Of a DNA stretch of 64,000 nucleotides, positions 63,400-64,000 are shown piece by piece; position 1 is the stretch's first letter, and the number at the start of each line of letters is the position of its first letter. Location of the stretch: assembly GCF_040183065.1 (NCBI RefSeq), contig NC_091119.1, positions 206,830,298 to 206,894,297 of the forward strand, in the 5' to 3' direction. A program made the position numbers and the translations under genes. The notes under the pieces were generated by a model. The model was not told the DNA's origin, searched no databases, and was given only the letters and a program-made list of their open reading frames with translations. This DNA is from Periplaneta americana (Eukaryota > Arthropoda > Insecta > Blattodea > Blattidae).

Positions 63400-64000
63400 G
63401 ATTTGTTCGAATCTCTAGTTATGGGAGCCATATTGGTTTAAAAGGCATCCTCTTGCACCTATGAACACAAAATATCTTGTACCATGGAATATGTTCCAAA
63501 TTACAAGATACAGAATATACAGAATAAGGAAATATATTTACAAAACAAACAAAGAGAAATACAAATAAAATAATACAAGCAATATAAAAAGAAAATACAG
63601 TAGTATTAACAAAATTTGAGACCGAATGAGCAGCGCTCGTGCTCGGTCGCAGTTCAGATATAATATTAAAATAAAAAATAATAATATAAATAAATAAGTA
63701 AAATAAAATAGGAACTAAAATATAATTACAGCGGCAATGGAATTATATAATATAATATTAACACTATAGAAGAATAATATCGCACGTGAAAAGTAGGACT
63801 AATATATATTTCAAAATTATAGAATACAAATATAATATAGGTTGATTAATTCATACACATAGGCTATAAATTTATTTAATCAAATTGAAGATATTAACAC
63901 GTTTCTAATTTTCTTGTTATATGTTAGTGGGTTACATGTTAGAAGTTCTGGGTTTTGTTTTTCTTTTATTTTAAGATCATGTCACGAAATAAGTCTGGAG
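63400..64000 (-). mobile_element. LINE 3' UTR fragment, minus strand
   Basis: GAGACCGAATGAGCAGCGCTCGTGCTCGGTC at 63618-63648 resembles the hairpin-like CGAAAGAGCAGAAGCTCG of the LINE at 57205-57805. The rest is AT-rich and runs off the window. Confidence 0.45.

Overview
This is a gene-poor, AT-rich insect window packed with transposable elements. It is most likely from a cockroach or termite relative (Blattodea, perhaps Periplaneta). That guess rests on the mix of LINE families with short-repeat tails, tRNA-derived SINEs and Tc1/mariner-type remnants. It was judged by eye and no database was searched.

The genes that matter are two plus-strand, eight-exon genes in tandem, at 5019-20661 (gene 1) and 28511-44839 (gene 2). 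Most of their exons are too short to stand out as open reading frames. I found them by walking splice sites and phases. Both encode small secreted proteins (193 and 205 aa) with a signal peptide and the cysteine framework of Plus-C odorant-binding proteins: 12 cysteines, C-X3-C, C-X8-C, and a proline right after the classical sixth cysteine. Exons 4, 5, 6 and 7 have identical lengths in the two genes (36, 136, 80 and 28 nt) and all intron phases match. The TATA box lies 45 or 46 bp before the ATG in both. They are a tandem duplicate pair. Gene 2 appears to use a GC donor for intron 1.

The introns are large and full of mobile DNA. Gene 1 carries a LINE ending 27 bp before exon 2, two inverted copies of a 0.7-kb repeat around exon 2, a near-complete hAT transposon, a hairpin repeat, a SINE and a 40-bp minisatellite. 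Gene 2 carries an IS630-like transposase remnant, an ORF1-only (gag-only) retroelement inserted with a 12-bp target duplication into another LINE, a further 0.7-kb repeat copy, SINEs, a non-autonomous Helitron and transposase fragments.

The intergenic parts (1-4970, 20.7-28.4 kb, 44.9-64 kb) contain LINE 3' ends (RTE-like with AAGT tails, CR1/Jockey-like with ATT tails, and one with a restriction-like endonuclease domain), mariner deletion derivatives, TIR elements and nested insertions. A 3.9-kb array built from 5-bp words with a roughly 106-bp higher-order unit lies at 58484-62350. It sits inside a stretch of more complex, GC-richer sequence that may be conserved non-coding DNA. The very long open frames in the array are repeat artefacts.
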